Positions 27,951 to 35,535 of a stretch of 64,000 bases of DNA are shown in pieces. Made by a program: the position numbers and the translations under genes. The notes under the pieces were generated by a model that worked only from the letters and a program-made list of their open reading frames with translations, was not told the origin of the DNA and made no database searches. The stretch's first letter is position 1. Each line of letters starts with the position of its first letter. The DNA comes from Stakelama marina (GTDB taxonomy: Bacteria; Pseudomonadota; Alphaproteobacteria; Sphingomonadales; Sphingomonadaceae). Where the stretch lies: positions 496,001-560,000 of the forward strand of contig NZ_JAGRQC010000001.1 in the NCBI RefSeq assembly GCF_018122655.1. The letters run 5' to 3'.

Positions 27951-29338
27951 GCCGGCTTATCATTATCTCGAATCGCGTCTCCGCGCCGAAGGATTCCAAT
28001 TCCGGTGCGCAGGGCGGGCTTGCGGTAGCGCTGTCCGCGGCGCTTCGGGAATATGGCGGCATCTGGTTCGGCTGGTCGGGCGAGACGACCGACCATTTCG
28101 ACGGCCATATCAACTTTCAGCGCAATGCCGGCGTGACATCGGCGACAATCGACCTCGAAGAACAGGATCTCGACGAATATTATAACGGCTACGCCAACCG
28201 GACGCTGTGGCCGCTCTTCCACTATCGGATCGACCTTGCCGAATATGAGCGCGGGTTCGCCGGCGGGTATCAGCGGGTGAACGACAGGTTTGCCGACACC
28301 GTTCGTCCGCTGATCGAAGAAGACGATGTCGTCTGGATTCAGGACTATCACATGTTTCCGCTGGGTCAGGGATTGCGGAAACGTGGGTGCAAAAACCGTA
28401 TGGGATTCTTCCTCCACATCCCCTGGCCGCCGCGCCGCCTGCTCAACACGCTGCCCGAAGCTGCCGAACTGGCGAAGACGATGTTCGCCTATGACGTGGT
28501 CGGTTTTCATACACAGGAATGGCTCGAATCCTTTCAGGACTTTGCCGAAAAGGATTTGGGTGCGACGGTCCATGACGACGGCATGATCGAACTCGAGGGT
28601 CGCAAGGTGCTTGCCATCGCGGCGCCGATCGGGATCGACGCCAAGGAATTTATCGAAGGTGCGAACAGCCCTACCGCGCGGCTTGCGTATCGTCAGATGA
28701 AGGACAGCGCGGTCGGTCGGGACATGATCGTCGGGGTCGACCGGCTCGATTATTCCAAGGGGCTCGACGAGCGCTTCCTCGGCTATGAACGTTTTCTCGA
28801 GCGGCACCCCGAAGAGCGCAAGGAAGTGTTCCTGCTCCAGATCGCGCCGCCGTCGCGGGGCGGCGTGGAGAGCTATCAGAAGATTCGCACCACGCTCGAG
28901 GGGCTCGCGGGACGGATCAACGGCGCCTATGCCGATGTCGACTGGGTGCCGATCCGATACGTCAACCAGGGCTATCCGCGCGATCAGCTTGCCGGCATCT
29001 ATCGTGCGGCGCGGATCGGGCTGGTCACGCCGCTGCGTGACGGGATGAACCTTGTCGCCAAGGAATATGTCGCGGCGCAGGACCCCGAAGACCCCGGCGT
29101 GCTGATCCTGTCGCGCTTTGCCGGCGCTGCCGAGCAGCTGAAGGTCGGCGCGGTGCTCATCAATCCCTATAGTTCAGAGGAGATGGCCGACGCCATCGTC
29201 CAGGGACTGCGCATGGGCCGCGAGGAGCGGCTGAAGCGCTGGCGCGCCATGATGGACAATATCGAGACCGAAGACGTCATCTGGTGGCGCAAACGCTTTA
29301 CCGAGGCGCTGATGAGCGAGACAGTCGGCGCCGACTGA
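27947..29338 (+). CDS. otsA: Trehalose-6-phosphate synthase
   Basis: GT20 retaining glycosyltransferase making trehalose 6-phosphate from UDP-glucose (or another NDP-glucose) and glucose 6-phosphate. 463 residues, normal length. Seen are the N-terminal IIISNRVSAP with the GGLAVAL loop, WFGWSGE, the HxPWP motif (FFLHIPWPP), VGVDRLDYSKGL, and the C-terminal donor site TPLRDGMNLVAKEYVAAQ. ATG 27947 overlaps the GH15 stop as ATGA. Trehalose from this operon typically protects against desiccation and osmotic stress; that role is from the family, not from the sequence. Confidence 0.95.
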   Translation: MSRLIIISNRVSAPKDSNSGAQGGLAVALSAALREYGGIWFGWSGETTDHFDGHINFQRNAGVTSATIDLEEQDLDEYYNGYANRTLWPLFHYRIDLAEYERGFAGGYQRVNDRFADTVRPLIEEDDVVWIQDYHMFPLGQGLRKRGCKNRMGFFLHIPWPPRRLLNTLPEAAELAKTMFAYDVVGFHTQEWLESFQDFAEKDLGATVHDDGMIELEGRKVLAIAAPIGIDAKEFIEGANSPTARLAYRQMKDSAVGRDMIVGVDRLDYSKGLDERFLGYERFLERHPEERKEVFLLQIAPPSRGGVESYQKIRTTLEGLAGRINGAYADVDWVPIRYVNQGYPRDQLAGIYRAARIGLVTPLRDGMNLVAKEYVAAQDPEDPGVLILSRFAGAAEQLKVGAVLINPYSSEEMADAIVQGLRMGREERLKRWRAMMDNIETEDVIWWRKRFTEALMSETVGAD

Positions 29339-29791
29339 TCAGGTCGGTTTCGATTTCAGCAGTGCGGAGCGGAGGCATTCGCACACCACCTCGTCGCGCT
29401 GGTTTAACATCTGGTGCTTCCAGGTGACGATCCCCTGTCCAGGGCGCGACTTCGACGGGCGCTTCTCGACCACCTCGCTGGTGGCGCGGAGCGTATCGCC
29501 GATGAATACCGGCTTGGGCATCACGACCTTGTCGTAGCCGAGATTGGCGACGAGCGTGCCAAGCGTGGTGTCGCCGACCGAGATGCCGACCATCAGCCCG
29601 AAGGTGAAGATGCCGTTGACCACCACCCGACCGAACTCGGTCGCACCGGCATATTCGGCGTCGAGATGAAGCGGCTGCGGATTATGGGTCAGCGTGGTGA
29701 TCATGACATTGTCGGTGTCGGTCACCGTGCGGCGCAGATCGTGCTCGATCCTGTCGCCAGCCTGCCATTCGTCGAAATAGCGTCCGGGCAT
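29339..29791 (-). CDS. MaoC-like hot-dog dehydratase
   Basis: 150-residue single hot-dog domain of the MaoC/enoyl-CoA hydratase-2 family. N-terminus [20 protein letters not shown] and the hydratase segment [20 protein letters not shown] are typical. In classical (R)-hydratases an Asp precedes the NPLH motif; here that position reads THNPQPLH, as in the mesaconyl-CoA hydratase-like subgroup. It stands at the distal end of the leucine/isovalerate cluster, so a CoA-linked hydration or dehydration step is likely. otsA, on the other strand, ends one base before this gene ends. Confidence 0.82.
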   Translation of the reverse strand: MPGRYFDEWQAGDRIEHDLRRTVTDTDNVMITTLTHNPQPLHLDAEYAGATEFGRVVVNGIFTFGLMVGISVGDTTLGTLVANLGYDKVVMPKPVFIGDTLRATSEVVEKRPSKSRPGQGIVTWKHQMLNQRDEVVCECLRSALLKSKPT

Positions 29792-29813
29792 CGGGGTCTC
29801 CTCAATATTGCGC

Positions 29814-29840
29814 GTCCTGCTGGACTTGTTTCAGCAGCCA
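29814..29840 (+). repeat. Sphingomonad intergenic palindrome, decayed copy
   Basis: GTCC, then stem CTGCTG (29817-29822), loop GACTTGTTT and arm CAGCAG (29832-29837), ending CCA. It matches the unit at 9341 with changes in the first arm, so one pairing is lost. With the unit at 29913 it makes an inverted pair in the MaoC-GNAT gap. Confidence 0.65.
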
Positions 29841-29912
29841 CCGAGCGGGTCAGCAGTATCTTGGCGATCGGCGGTGTCGAGAAAACAAGATCACGAGCCG
29901 CGAAAACAAAAG

Positions 29913-29939
29913 TGGACCCTGAAACGAGTTCAGGGTGAC
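29913..29939 (-). repeat. Sphingomonad intergenic palindrome, inverted copy
   Basis: Exact reverse complement of the 27-base unit at 9341-9367: TGG, ACCCTGAA, ACGAG, TTCAGGGT, GAC. It lies 10 bases beyond the stop of the GNAT gene, 73 bases from the decayed partner at 29814. Position suggests a transcription end as well as a dispersed repeat. Confidence 0.85.
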
Positions 29940-29949
29940 GGTTGGTGCG

Positions 29950-30423
29950 TCAGGTTGACGAATTGTCGAGGTGCAGCTTCATGCCGACATGGCTGGCGAC
30001 GAAGCCTAGGCGTTCGTAGAAACGGTGCGCGTCGACGCGCGCTCGGTTGGAGGTTAGCTGGGCGATGCGGCAGCCCTTTTCGCGGCAGCGCTCGATCGCC
30101 CATTCCATCATCTGCCGGCCAAGCTGACGGCCGCGCACCGCGCTGTCGACGCGGACGCCCTCGATCAGCCCTCGCCACCCGCCGTGGAACAGCAGGCCGG
30201 GGATGAAGGTCAGCTGGAATGTGCCAACGACGCGGCCATCGAGTTCGCCGACGAGCAGGCGGTCGTTCGGGTTGTCCGCGATCGCGTCGAACGCTGTGCG
30301 GTAGCGATCGTCGAGCGGCGGGCCGGGATCGTCGTCCTCGCCGCCCATCTGGTCCTGCTGGAGCAGCGCGATGATCGCCGGAAGGTCGTCGGCGGTCGCA
30401 TCACGGATGACGAAGTCGCTCAT
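29950..30423 (-). CDS. GNAT-family N-acetyltransferase
   Basis: 157-residue single-domain acetyl-CoA-dependent N-acetyltransferase. It starts FVIRDATADDLPAIIALL. Motif A with the pyrophosphate loop is seen as VDSAVRGRQLGRQMMEWAIE (Q/R-x-x-G-x-G/A variant), and motif B as RARVDAHRFYERLGF. The substrate is unknown. Its ATG overlaps the mccA stop as ATGA, so it is translated as part of the carboxylase operon, although its link to leucine degradation is not obvious. Confidence 0.88.
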   Translation of the reverse strand: MSDFVIRDATADDLPAIIALLQQDQMGGEDDDPGPPLDDRYRTAFDAIADNPNDRLLVGELDGRVVGTFQLTFIPGLLFHGGWRGLIEGVRVDSAVRGRQLGRQMMEWAIERCREKGCRIAQLTSNRARVDAHRFYERLGFVASHVGMKLHLDNSST

Positions 30424-32306
30424 GCGCCCTCCGGTTCGACCACGGCGAGAACGGTGCCTTCGGTGACCTGCTCGCCGGTCGCGACCGACAGCTCGCCGAC
30501 GGTGCCGTCGAACGGGGCGGTCAGGCTGTGCTCCATCTTCATCGCTTCGAGCGTGAGCAGCGTCTGGCCCTTGGTAACGGTCGCGCCGTTCTCGACCGCG
30601 ACGGCGATGACCTTGCCCGGCATCGGCGCGAGGATGGCGCCGTCCGCCGCTGCCGCTCCGCCGCGCGCGAGCGCGTGCGGGGTTTCGAAGAGGAAGGGCT
30701 GGCCGTCCTCGAACACGACCACGCCTTCCTTCTCGATCGCCCAGCCGCCGGACGCGTCGATATCGGCAAGCTCGACCACGCGCAGCTCGCCTTTATGCAC
30801 CACCGCCGCCTGAGCGCGCGGGGCCGCGTTGAGGCGCAAGCCCGCGAACCACGGTGCCGACGTCACCGGCTCGGCGCTCTCGCTGCCGTCGATGCGGTGG
30901 CGCGCGCGGGCCGCCATCTGCCACGCCGCGTCGGACGGGGCGGGGGCGGCGCTCAGATCATCGAGGTGATCGGCAATGAAATTGGTCGTCGCCTCGCCCG
31001 AGCGGAAGCCGTGGCTGAGCAGGCAGTTGCGCAGAAACGCTGCGTTGGTCTTGACCGGCCAGACATTGGTCTCGGCCATTGCCTCGGCAAGATCGTCGAT
31101 CGCTTCGTCGCGCGTGTCGGCGTGGCAAATGATCTTCGCGATCATCGGATCGTAATGCGGCGAGATCGCGTCGAGCACCTCTACCCCGGTTTCGACGCGG
31201 GCGATGTCGTCGGGCGCGTAGAAGGTGGCGAGCGTGCCGGTCGAGGGCAGGAAGCCGGTCGCCGGGTCCTCGGCATAGAGCCGTGCCTCGACCGCCCAGC
31301 CGTCGATCGACAGCTCGTCCTGTGCGCGGGGCAGCGGCTCGCCAGCGGCGACGCGGAGCTGCCATTCGACCAGGTCCTGGCCGGTGATTTCCTCTGTCAC
31401 CGGATGCTCGACCTGAAGCCGCGTGTTCATCTCCATGAACCAGATGCGGTCGGCGCGCAGCCCTTCGGACGCGTCGGCGATGAATTCGATCGTGCCCGCG
31501 CCGACATAGTCGACCGCCTTGGCCGCGCGGACGGCGGCGGCACAGATTTCCTCGCGCGTCTTTGCATCCATGCCGGGGGCGGGGGCCTCCTCGACGACCT
31601 TCTGATGGCGGCGCTGGAGCGAGCAGTCGCGCTCGAACAGGTGAACGACGTTTCCATGCGTGTCGCCGAACACCTGCACCTCGATATGGCGCGGCGAGAG
31701 GATGTATTTCTCGATGATCACGCGGTCGTCACCGAACGACGAAGACGCCTCGCGCTTGCACGAGGTCAGCATTTCTTCGAACGTCGCGGCGTCGTCGACG
31801 CGGCGCATGCCTTTGCCGCCGCCACCGGCGACCGCCTTGATGAGCACGGGATAGCCGATCGCATCGGCTTCCTGCTTCAGCCGGTCGGGCGACTGGTCCT
31901 CGCCGAGATAGCCGGGGGTCGTCGGCACGCCGGCCTCGTCCATCAGCTTCTTAGCGGCGTCCTTCAGCCCCATCGCGCGGATGCTGGCGGGCGGCGCGCC
32001 GACCCAGATCAGCCCGGCATCGCTGACCGCTTGCGCGAAGTCGGCATTTTCGGACAGGAAGCCGTAGCCGGGATGGATCGCATCGGCGCCGCTGTCCTTC
32101 GCCGCGGCGATGATGCGCTCTCCGACGAGGTAGCTTTCGGTCGCGGCGGCGGGGCCGATACGGAGCGCTTCATCGGCCTGACGGACATGCAGCGAGTTCG
32201 CGTCGGCGTCCGAATAGACGGCGACGGTGCGGATGCCCATGGCGCGCGCGGTGCGGATGATGCGGCAGGCGATCTCGCCGCGATTCGCGATGAGGAGCGA
32301 TTTCAA
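30420..32306 (-). CDS. mccA: Methylcrotonyl-CoA carboxylase, biotin-containing alpha subunit
   Basis: 628-residue biotin carboxylase plus biotin-carrier subunit. The N-terminal biotin carboxylase domain (about 1-450) carries LIANRGEIACRI, the ATP-grasp loop AVAGGGGKGMRRV and FMEMNTRLQVEHPVTE. The C-terminal carrier domain has LTLEAMKMEHS with the biotinylated Lys at 590. 3-Methylcrotonyl-CoA is the likely substrate because isovaleryl-CoA dehydrogenase and the beta subunit are in the same cluster; propionyl- or geranyl-CoA carboxylase are the alternatives. The gene is 165 bases downstream of the DUF3088 gene and overlaps the GNAT gene. Confidence 0.9.
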   Translation of the reverse strand: MKSLLIANRGEIACRIIRTARAMGIRTVAVYSDADANSLHVRQADEALRIGPAAATESYLVGERIIAAAKDSGADAIHPGYGFLSENADFAQAVSDAGLIWVGAPPASIRAMGLKDAAKKLMDEAGVPTTPGYLGEDQSPDRLKQEADAIGYPVLIKAVAGGGGKGMRRVDDAATFEEMLTSCKREASSSFGDDRVIIEKYILSPRHIEVQVFGDTHGNVVHLFERDCSLQRRHQKVVEEAPAPGMDAKTREEICAAAVRAAKAVDYVGAGTIEFIADASEGLRADRIWFMEMNTRLQVEHPVTEEITGQDLVEWQLRVAAGEPLPRAQDELSIDGWAVEARLYAEDPATGFLPSTGTLATFYAPDDIARVETGVEVLDAISPHYDPMIAKIICHADTRDEAIDDLAEAMAETNVWPVKTNAAFLRNCLLSHGFRSGEATTNFIADHLDDLSAAPAPSDAAWQMAARARHRIDGSESAEPVTSAPWFAGLRLNAAPRAQAAVVHKGELRVVELADIDASGGWAIEKEGVVVFEDGQPFLFETPHALARGGAAAADGAILAPMPGKVIAVAVENGATVTKGQTLLTLEAMKMEHSLTAPFDGTVGELSVATGEQVTEGTVLAVVEPEGA

Positions 32307-32472
32307 AACGAACCGGCCTTTCGAAAGTTAGCGAAGTTAGTGGTACGTCCCCCCTTGGTCCCGCTCCCGCGACATTCGAAATGCGGCGCGGCGGAGGAAA
32401 GGCGAATGGCAAGCGGCGCGATCATCGCGACACGGCTATCAGCTTGATGCGATGTAGGAAAATCAGCCTTCA

Positions 32473-32781
32473 TCATGGATGTCGCTCGGGGAAGCCGTGG
32501 CGCTGGTGCAGCGCGGCTAGCAGTCCCTCGATATCGTTGACGAACCCGCCTTCGGCAAAGACGAGTGCGGGCAGGTTCTGATTGTCCTCTCCGATCGCAT
32601 CGACGACGGCGGTGCGCGGGCGGGCATAGGGCGCGCGGATGATCTCGATATCGTCGGCGCGGTCGGGAAAGGCAGCGAGCAGCCCTTCGACGGTTACGCA
32701 GTCCTTGCAGTAGAACACGCGGCCCGGCAGCGCTTCGTCGGTAAAGCGCGGTTCGAGCAGATAGAGCCGGTCACGCGCCAT
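32473..32781 (-). CDS. DUF3088 protein
   Basis: 102-residue protein matching DUF3088: MARDRLYLLEPRFTDEALPG, FYCKDCVTVEGLLAAFP, APYARPRTAVVDAIGEDNQ and LPALVFAEGG, ending LLAALHQRHGFPERHP. The single CKDC near the N-terminus and the general layout suggest a thioredoxin-like fold, but no activity is known. Its start lies 11 bases inside the end of the upstream NTF2-like gene, so the two are coupled. It sits inside the leucine-degradation gene run in the same direction. Confidence 0.75.
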   Translation of the reverse strand: MARDRLYLLEPRFTDEALPGRVFYCKDCVTVEGLLAAFPDRADDIEIIRAPYARPRTAVVDAIGEDNQNLPALVFAEGGFVNDIEGLLAALHQRHGFPERHP

Positions 32782-33271
32782 CGTCGCCTCCTGCCGGGCA
32801 ACCGGTGGTGCGTTGCGACCAGGTGACGTTCAGCACTTTCCACGCGCCGTTTTCGCGGACGAGGTCGAAATGGTCGACGCCGCAATGCTGCACCTTGCCG
32901 TCGACGAGGAAGACGTAATTGCCCCACACCATCGCGATGTCGCCATCGACCTCGACCGCGGGGTTGATGAGGCGTTCTTCGTACTTCTCGGGCCCGGGTT
33001 TGATGCCGGCGGTGAATTCGTCCCAACCGAGATGGCGGATTTGTTTCGTGCCGTCGGGCTTCTCGATCGCGACCGTAGCGCCGCCCTCGGGCCGCACCTG
33101 CGCACGGATCGCGGCTGCGTCATGCGCGGCGAGACCGGCAAACATGGCGTCGATCGGCTGCATCACCGCAGCGACATCGGGCGTCGGCGGCGGGCCGGGA
33201 TTGGCCGGCGGTAGCGGGGGGACGGGGGTGGTTTGCAGAAGTCCTGCAAGGAGAAGGGAAAGCGGCATCAA
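32771..33271 (-). CDS. Secreted NTF2/SnoaL-like protein
   Basis: 166-residue protein. The N-terminus (MPLSLLLAGLLQTTPVPP) looks like a short signal peptide followed by a Pro-rich linker. The rest (about 36-162) is an NTF2-like cone fold: VMQPIDAMFAGLAAHDAAAI, INPAVEVDGDIAMVWGNYVF and VDHFDLVRENGAWKVLNVTW. Such periplasmic proteins have no assigned role. The 3' end overlaps the DUF3088 gene by 11 bases. Upstream, 16 bases separate its start from an inverted repeat flanking the DUF559 gene. Confidence 0.75.
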   Translation of the reverse strand: MMPLSLLLAGLLQTTPVPPLPPANPGPPPTPDVAAVMQPIDAMFAGLAAHDAAAIRAQVRPEGGATVAIEKPDGTKQIRHLGWDEFTAGIKPGPEKYEERLINPAVEVDGDIAMVWGNYVFLVDGKVQHCGVDHFDLVRENGAWKVLNVTWSQRTTGCPAGGDDGA

Positions 33272-33287
33272 CGGTGCTCCGGTGCGA

Positions 33288-33340
33288 TCCTCCCCGAGCT
33301 TGTCTCGGGGAGGGGGACCATGCGAAGCATGGTGGAGGGG
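33288..33340 (+). repeat. Double-hairpin repeat, left copy flanking DUF559 gene
   Basis: Two adjacent hairpins. The first is CCTCCCCGAG, loop CTTGT, CTCGGGGAGG (stem of 10). The second is built on ACCATGC, loop GAA, GCATGGT. The unit ends GGAGGGG. The same architecture in reverse orientation is at 33718-33776 on the other side of the DUF559 gene, with a different second hairpin. It lies 8 bases upstream of the DUF559 start. Confidence 0.85.
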
Positions 33341-33348
33341 TGGAGAGC

Positions 33349-33780
33349 ATGCTCAGAAATACGGCGCCGAAGGCCAAGGCGGGCACGACGGCGCGCGCGC
33401 GATCGCTGCGTCGGAAAATGACGCTGCCCGAGGTGCTGCTGTGGCGCGAATTGCGCAAGCGGCCGCTGGGGTTGAAATTCCGGCGGCAGAGCGCGTCGGG
33501 ACCGTATATCCTCGACTTCTATTGCAGCGATGCGCGTCTGATTGTCGAGATCGACGGGGAAGCGCATTCCGATTCCGATCGGGCTGAGCGCGATGTTGAG
33601 CGGGACCGTTATTTCGGCGCGCGGGACATCGCTACTCTTAGGATTCCTGCGGCCGACGTTCTGCGGAACGTGGGTGATGTTGTTCAGGCCGTTGTTGATG
33701 CTGCGCGCGCGCGGCTGCCCCTCCACCACCCGGCTGCGCCGGGCGGTCCCCCTCCCCGAGGCGAGCTCGGGGAGGATTGA
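33349..33780 (+). CDS. DUF559 (Vsr-like) endonuclease-domain protein
   Basis: 143-residue protein of the DUF559 group, relatives of Vsr within the PD-(D/E)xK nuclease superfamily. Core: MTLPEVLLWRELRKRPLGLK, FRRQSASGPYILDFYCSDAR and LIVEIDGEAHSDSDRAERD, then RDRYFGARDIATLRI. The catalytic Asp is likely in ILDFYC, with the Glu/Asp of VEIDGE. GTGGAGAGC precedes ATG 33349. The last 20-odd residues (HHPAAPGGPPPRGELGED) and the stop are encoded by the right-hand double-hairpin repeat. The gene sits between mccB and the NTF2 gene, opposite in strand to the surrounding cluster. Confidence 0.85.
   Translation: MLRNTAPKAKAGTTARARSLRRKMTLPEVLLWRELRKRPLGLKFRRQSASGPYILDFYCSDARLIVEIDGEAHSDSDRAERDVERDRYFGARDIATLRIPAADVLRNVGDVVQAVVDAARARLPLHHPAAPGGPPPRGELGED
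33718..33776 (-). repeat. Double-hairpin repeat, right copy (inverted)
   Basis: Inverse of the unit at 33288-33340. It starts CCCCTCC, then a hairpin with arms CCCGGC and GCCGGG (loop TGC), then CCTCCCCGAG, loop GCGAG, CTCGGGGAGG. The outer parts match the left copy almost base for base, while the inner hairpin has changed on both arms together. The repeat is translated as the C-terminus of the DUF559 protein. Confidence 0.85.
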
Positions 33781-33797
33781 GGAGACGCAGTCCGTAA

Positions 33798-35399
33798 TCA
33801 CATCCGGAACACGCCGAACTTGGCGCGTTCGGGGATGGGGGCGTTGAGGGTCGCGGCGAAGGCCAGGCCCAAAACGTCGCGGGTTTCGGCGGGGTCGATG
33901 ATGCCGTCGTCCCACATCCGCGCAGTCGCGTGCCACGGATTGCCTTCATCTTCGTACTTCTTGCGGATCGGGGCCTTGAACTCCTCCGCTTCCTCGTCCG
34001 ACCAGTTATCCGCGTCGCGGTGGACGGTAGCGAGGACGCTTGCCGCCTGTTCGCCGCCCATCACGCTGATCCGGCTGTTGGGCCAGGTGAACAGGAAATT
34101 GGGCGAATAGGCGCGGCCGCACATGCCGTAATTGCCGGCGCCGAAGCTGCCGCCGATCAGCACCGTGATCTTGGGCACCTGCGCGGTCGCGACCGCGGTT
34201 ACGAGCTTTGCGCCGTGCTTGGCGATGCCCTCCGCTTCATAGCGGCCGCCGACCATGAAGCCCGAGATGTTCTGGAGGAACAGGAGCGGGATGCGGCGCT
34301 GACAGGCGAGCTCGATGAAGTGCGCACCCTTTTGCGCGCTCTCGCTGAACAGCACGCCGTTATTGGCGAGGATCGCGACCGGCATGCCCCAGATATGCGC
34401 GAAGCCGCAGACCAGCGTGTTGCCGTAGAGCGCCTTGAACTCGTGGAACTCGCTACCGTCGACGATGCGCGCGATGATCTCGTGCACGTCATAGGGCGCG
34501 CGGACGTCCTGCGGGACGATGCCGTAGAGCTGTTCGGGCGCGTAGCGCGGCTCGCGCACCTCCTGCAGCGCGACTTCGGGCACGCGGTTGGGGGGCAGCG
34601 TCGAGACGATGTCGCGGACGATGGTCAGCGCGTGATGGTCGTTTTCGGCGACATGGTCGACGACGCCCGACTTGCGCCCGTGAAGGTCGCCGCCGCCAAG
34701 GTCTTCGGCAGAGATTTCCTCGCCGGTCGCGGCCTTCACCAGCGGCGGGCCGGCGAGGAAGATCGTTCCCTGTTCGCGCACGATCACCGTCTCGTCGGAC
34801 ATGGCGGGGACATAGGCGCCGCCGGCGGTGCAGCTTCCCATGACGCAGGCGATCTGCGGGATGCCCTTGGCCGACAGGTTCGCCTGGTTGAAGAAGATGC
34901 GACCGAAATGGTCGCGGTCGGGAAAGACTTCGGCCTGATGCGGCAGGTTCGCGCCGCCCGAATCGACGAGATAGATGCAGGGCAGGCGGTTCTGCTCGGC
35001 AATCTCCTGTGCGCGGAGATGCTTCTTCACCGTCATCGGGTAATAGGTGCCGCCCTTCACCGTCGCGTCGTTGCACACGATCATGCACTGGCGGCCCGAA
35101 ACCGTGCCGATGCCGGTGATCAGGCCGGCACCGGGAACGTCGCCGCCATACATGTCGCACGCTGCGAGCTGGCCGATCTCGAGGAAGCTGCTGCCGGGAT
35201 CGAGCAGCATCTCGACACGGTCGCGCGGGAGCAGCTTGCCGCGCCCGACATGACGCTCGCGCGACCGCTCGCTGCCGCCCAGCGCGGCTTTTGCGACATC
35301 GGTGCGAAGCTGCTCGGCAAGATCGCGATTGTGCGCGGCATTGGCGCGAAAGGCTTCGCTGTCGGGAGCGATCATCGTATCCAGCGCCGGCGCACTCAT
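33798..35399 (-). CDS. mccB: Methylcrotonyl-CoA carboxylase, carboxyltransferase beta subunit
   Basis: 533-residue carboxyltransferase with two crotonase-like halves. It transfers the carboxyl from biotin to the acyl-CoA. Recognisable are [91 protein letters not shown] and [18 protein letters not shown]. These match the methylcrotonyl type rather than the propionyl type. The subunit partner mccA is 1.5 kb downstream, separated by the NTF2, DUF3088 and DUF559 genes, whereas mccB and mccA are usually close together. Confidence 0.93.
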   Translation of the reverse strand: MSAPALDTMIAPDSEAFRANAAHNRDLAEQLRTDVAKAALGGSERSRERHVGRGKLLPRDRVEMLLDPGSSFLEIGQLAACDMYGGDVPGAGLITGIGTVSGRQCMIVCNDATVKGGTYYPMTVKKHLRAQEIAEQNRLPCIYLVDSGGANLPHQAEVFPDRDHFGRIFFNQANLSAKGIPQIACVMGSCTAGGAYVPAMSDETVIVREQGTIFLAGPPLVKAATGEEISAEDLGGGDLHGRKSGVVDHVAENDHHALTIVRDIVSTLPPNRVPEVALQEVREPRYAPEQLYGIVPQDVRAPYDVHEIIARIVDGSEFHEFKALYGNTLVCGFAHIWGMPVAILANNGVLFSESAQKGAHFIELACQRRIPLLFLQNISGFMVGGRYEAEGIAKHGAKLVTAVATAQVPKITVLIGGSFGAGNYGMCGRAYSPNFLFTWPNSRISVMGGEQAASVLATVHRDADNWSDEEAEEFKAPIRKKYEDEGNPWHATARMWDDGIIDPAETRDVLGLAFAATLNAPIPERAKFGVFRM

Positions 35400-35535
35400 C
35401 TTGCAGTCATGTCCTCTCGATTATCGTTCGCGCGCATGCCTAGCGGCAGCGCCCCATGAAGGGAAGCCGCTGGCGCGCCCGAAGTTCCCGGTGTATCCCC
35501 CGCGCCATACACCTAGATAAGGAGAGATTTTCTTG

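Noticed and set aside
30528..32447. 639-codon open frame antisense to mccA
   Set aside because: Shadow of the biotin carboxylase gene; composition is repetitive Arg/Asp/Gly and no domain is seen.
33281..33780. DUF559 region as a CRISPR or toxin-antitoxin locus
   Set aside because: Only two inverted units with different inner hairpins, no regular direct repeats or spacers, and no partner gene.
33542..33847. Alternative reading frame overlapping the DUF559 gene
   Set aside because: No domain match; it is an out-of-phase reading of the same DNA and repeat.
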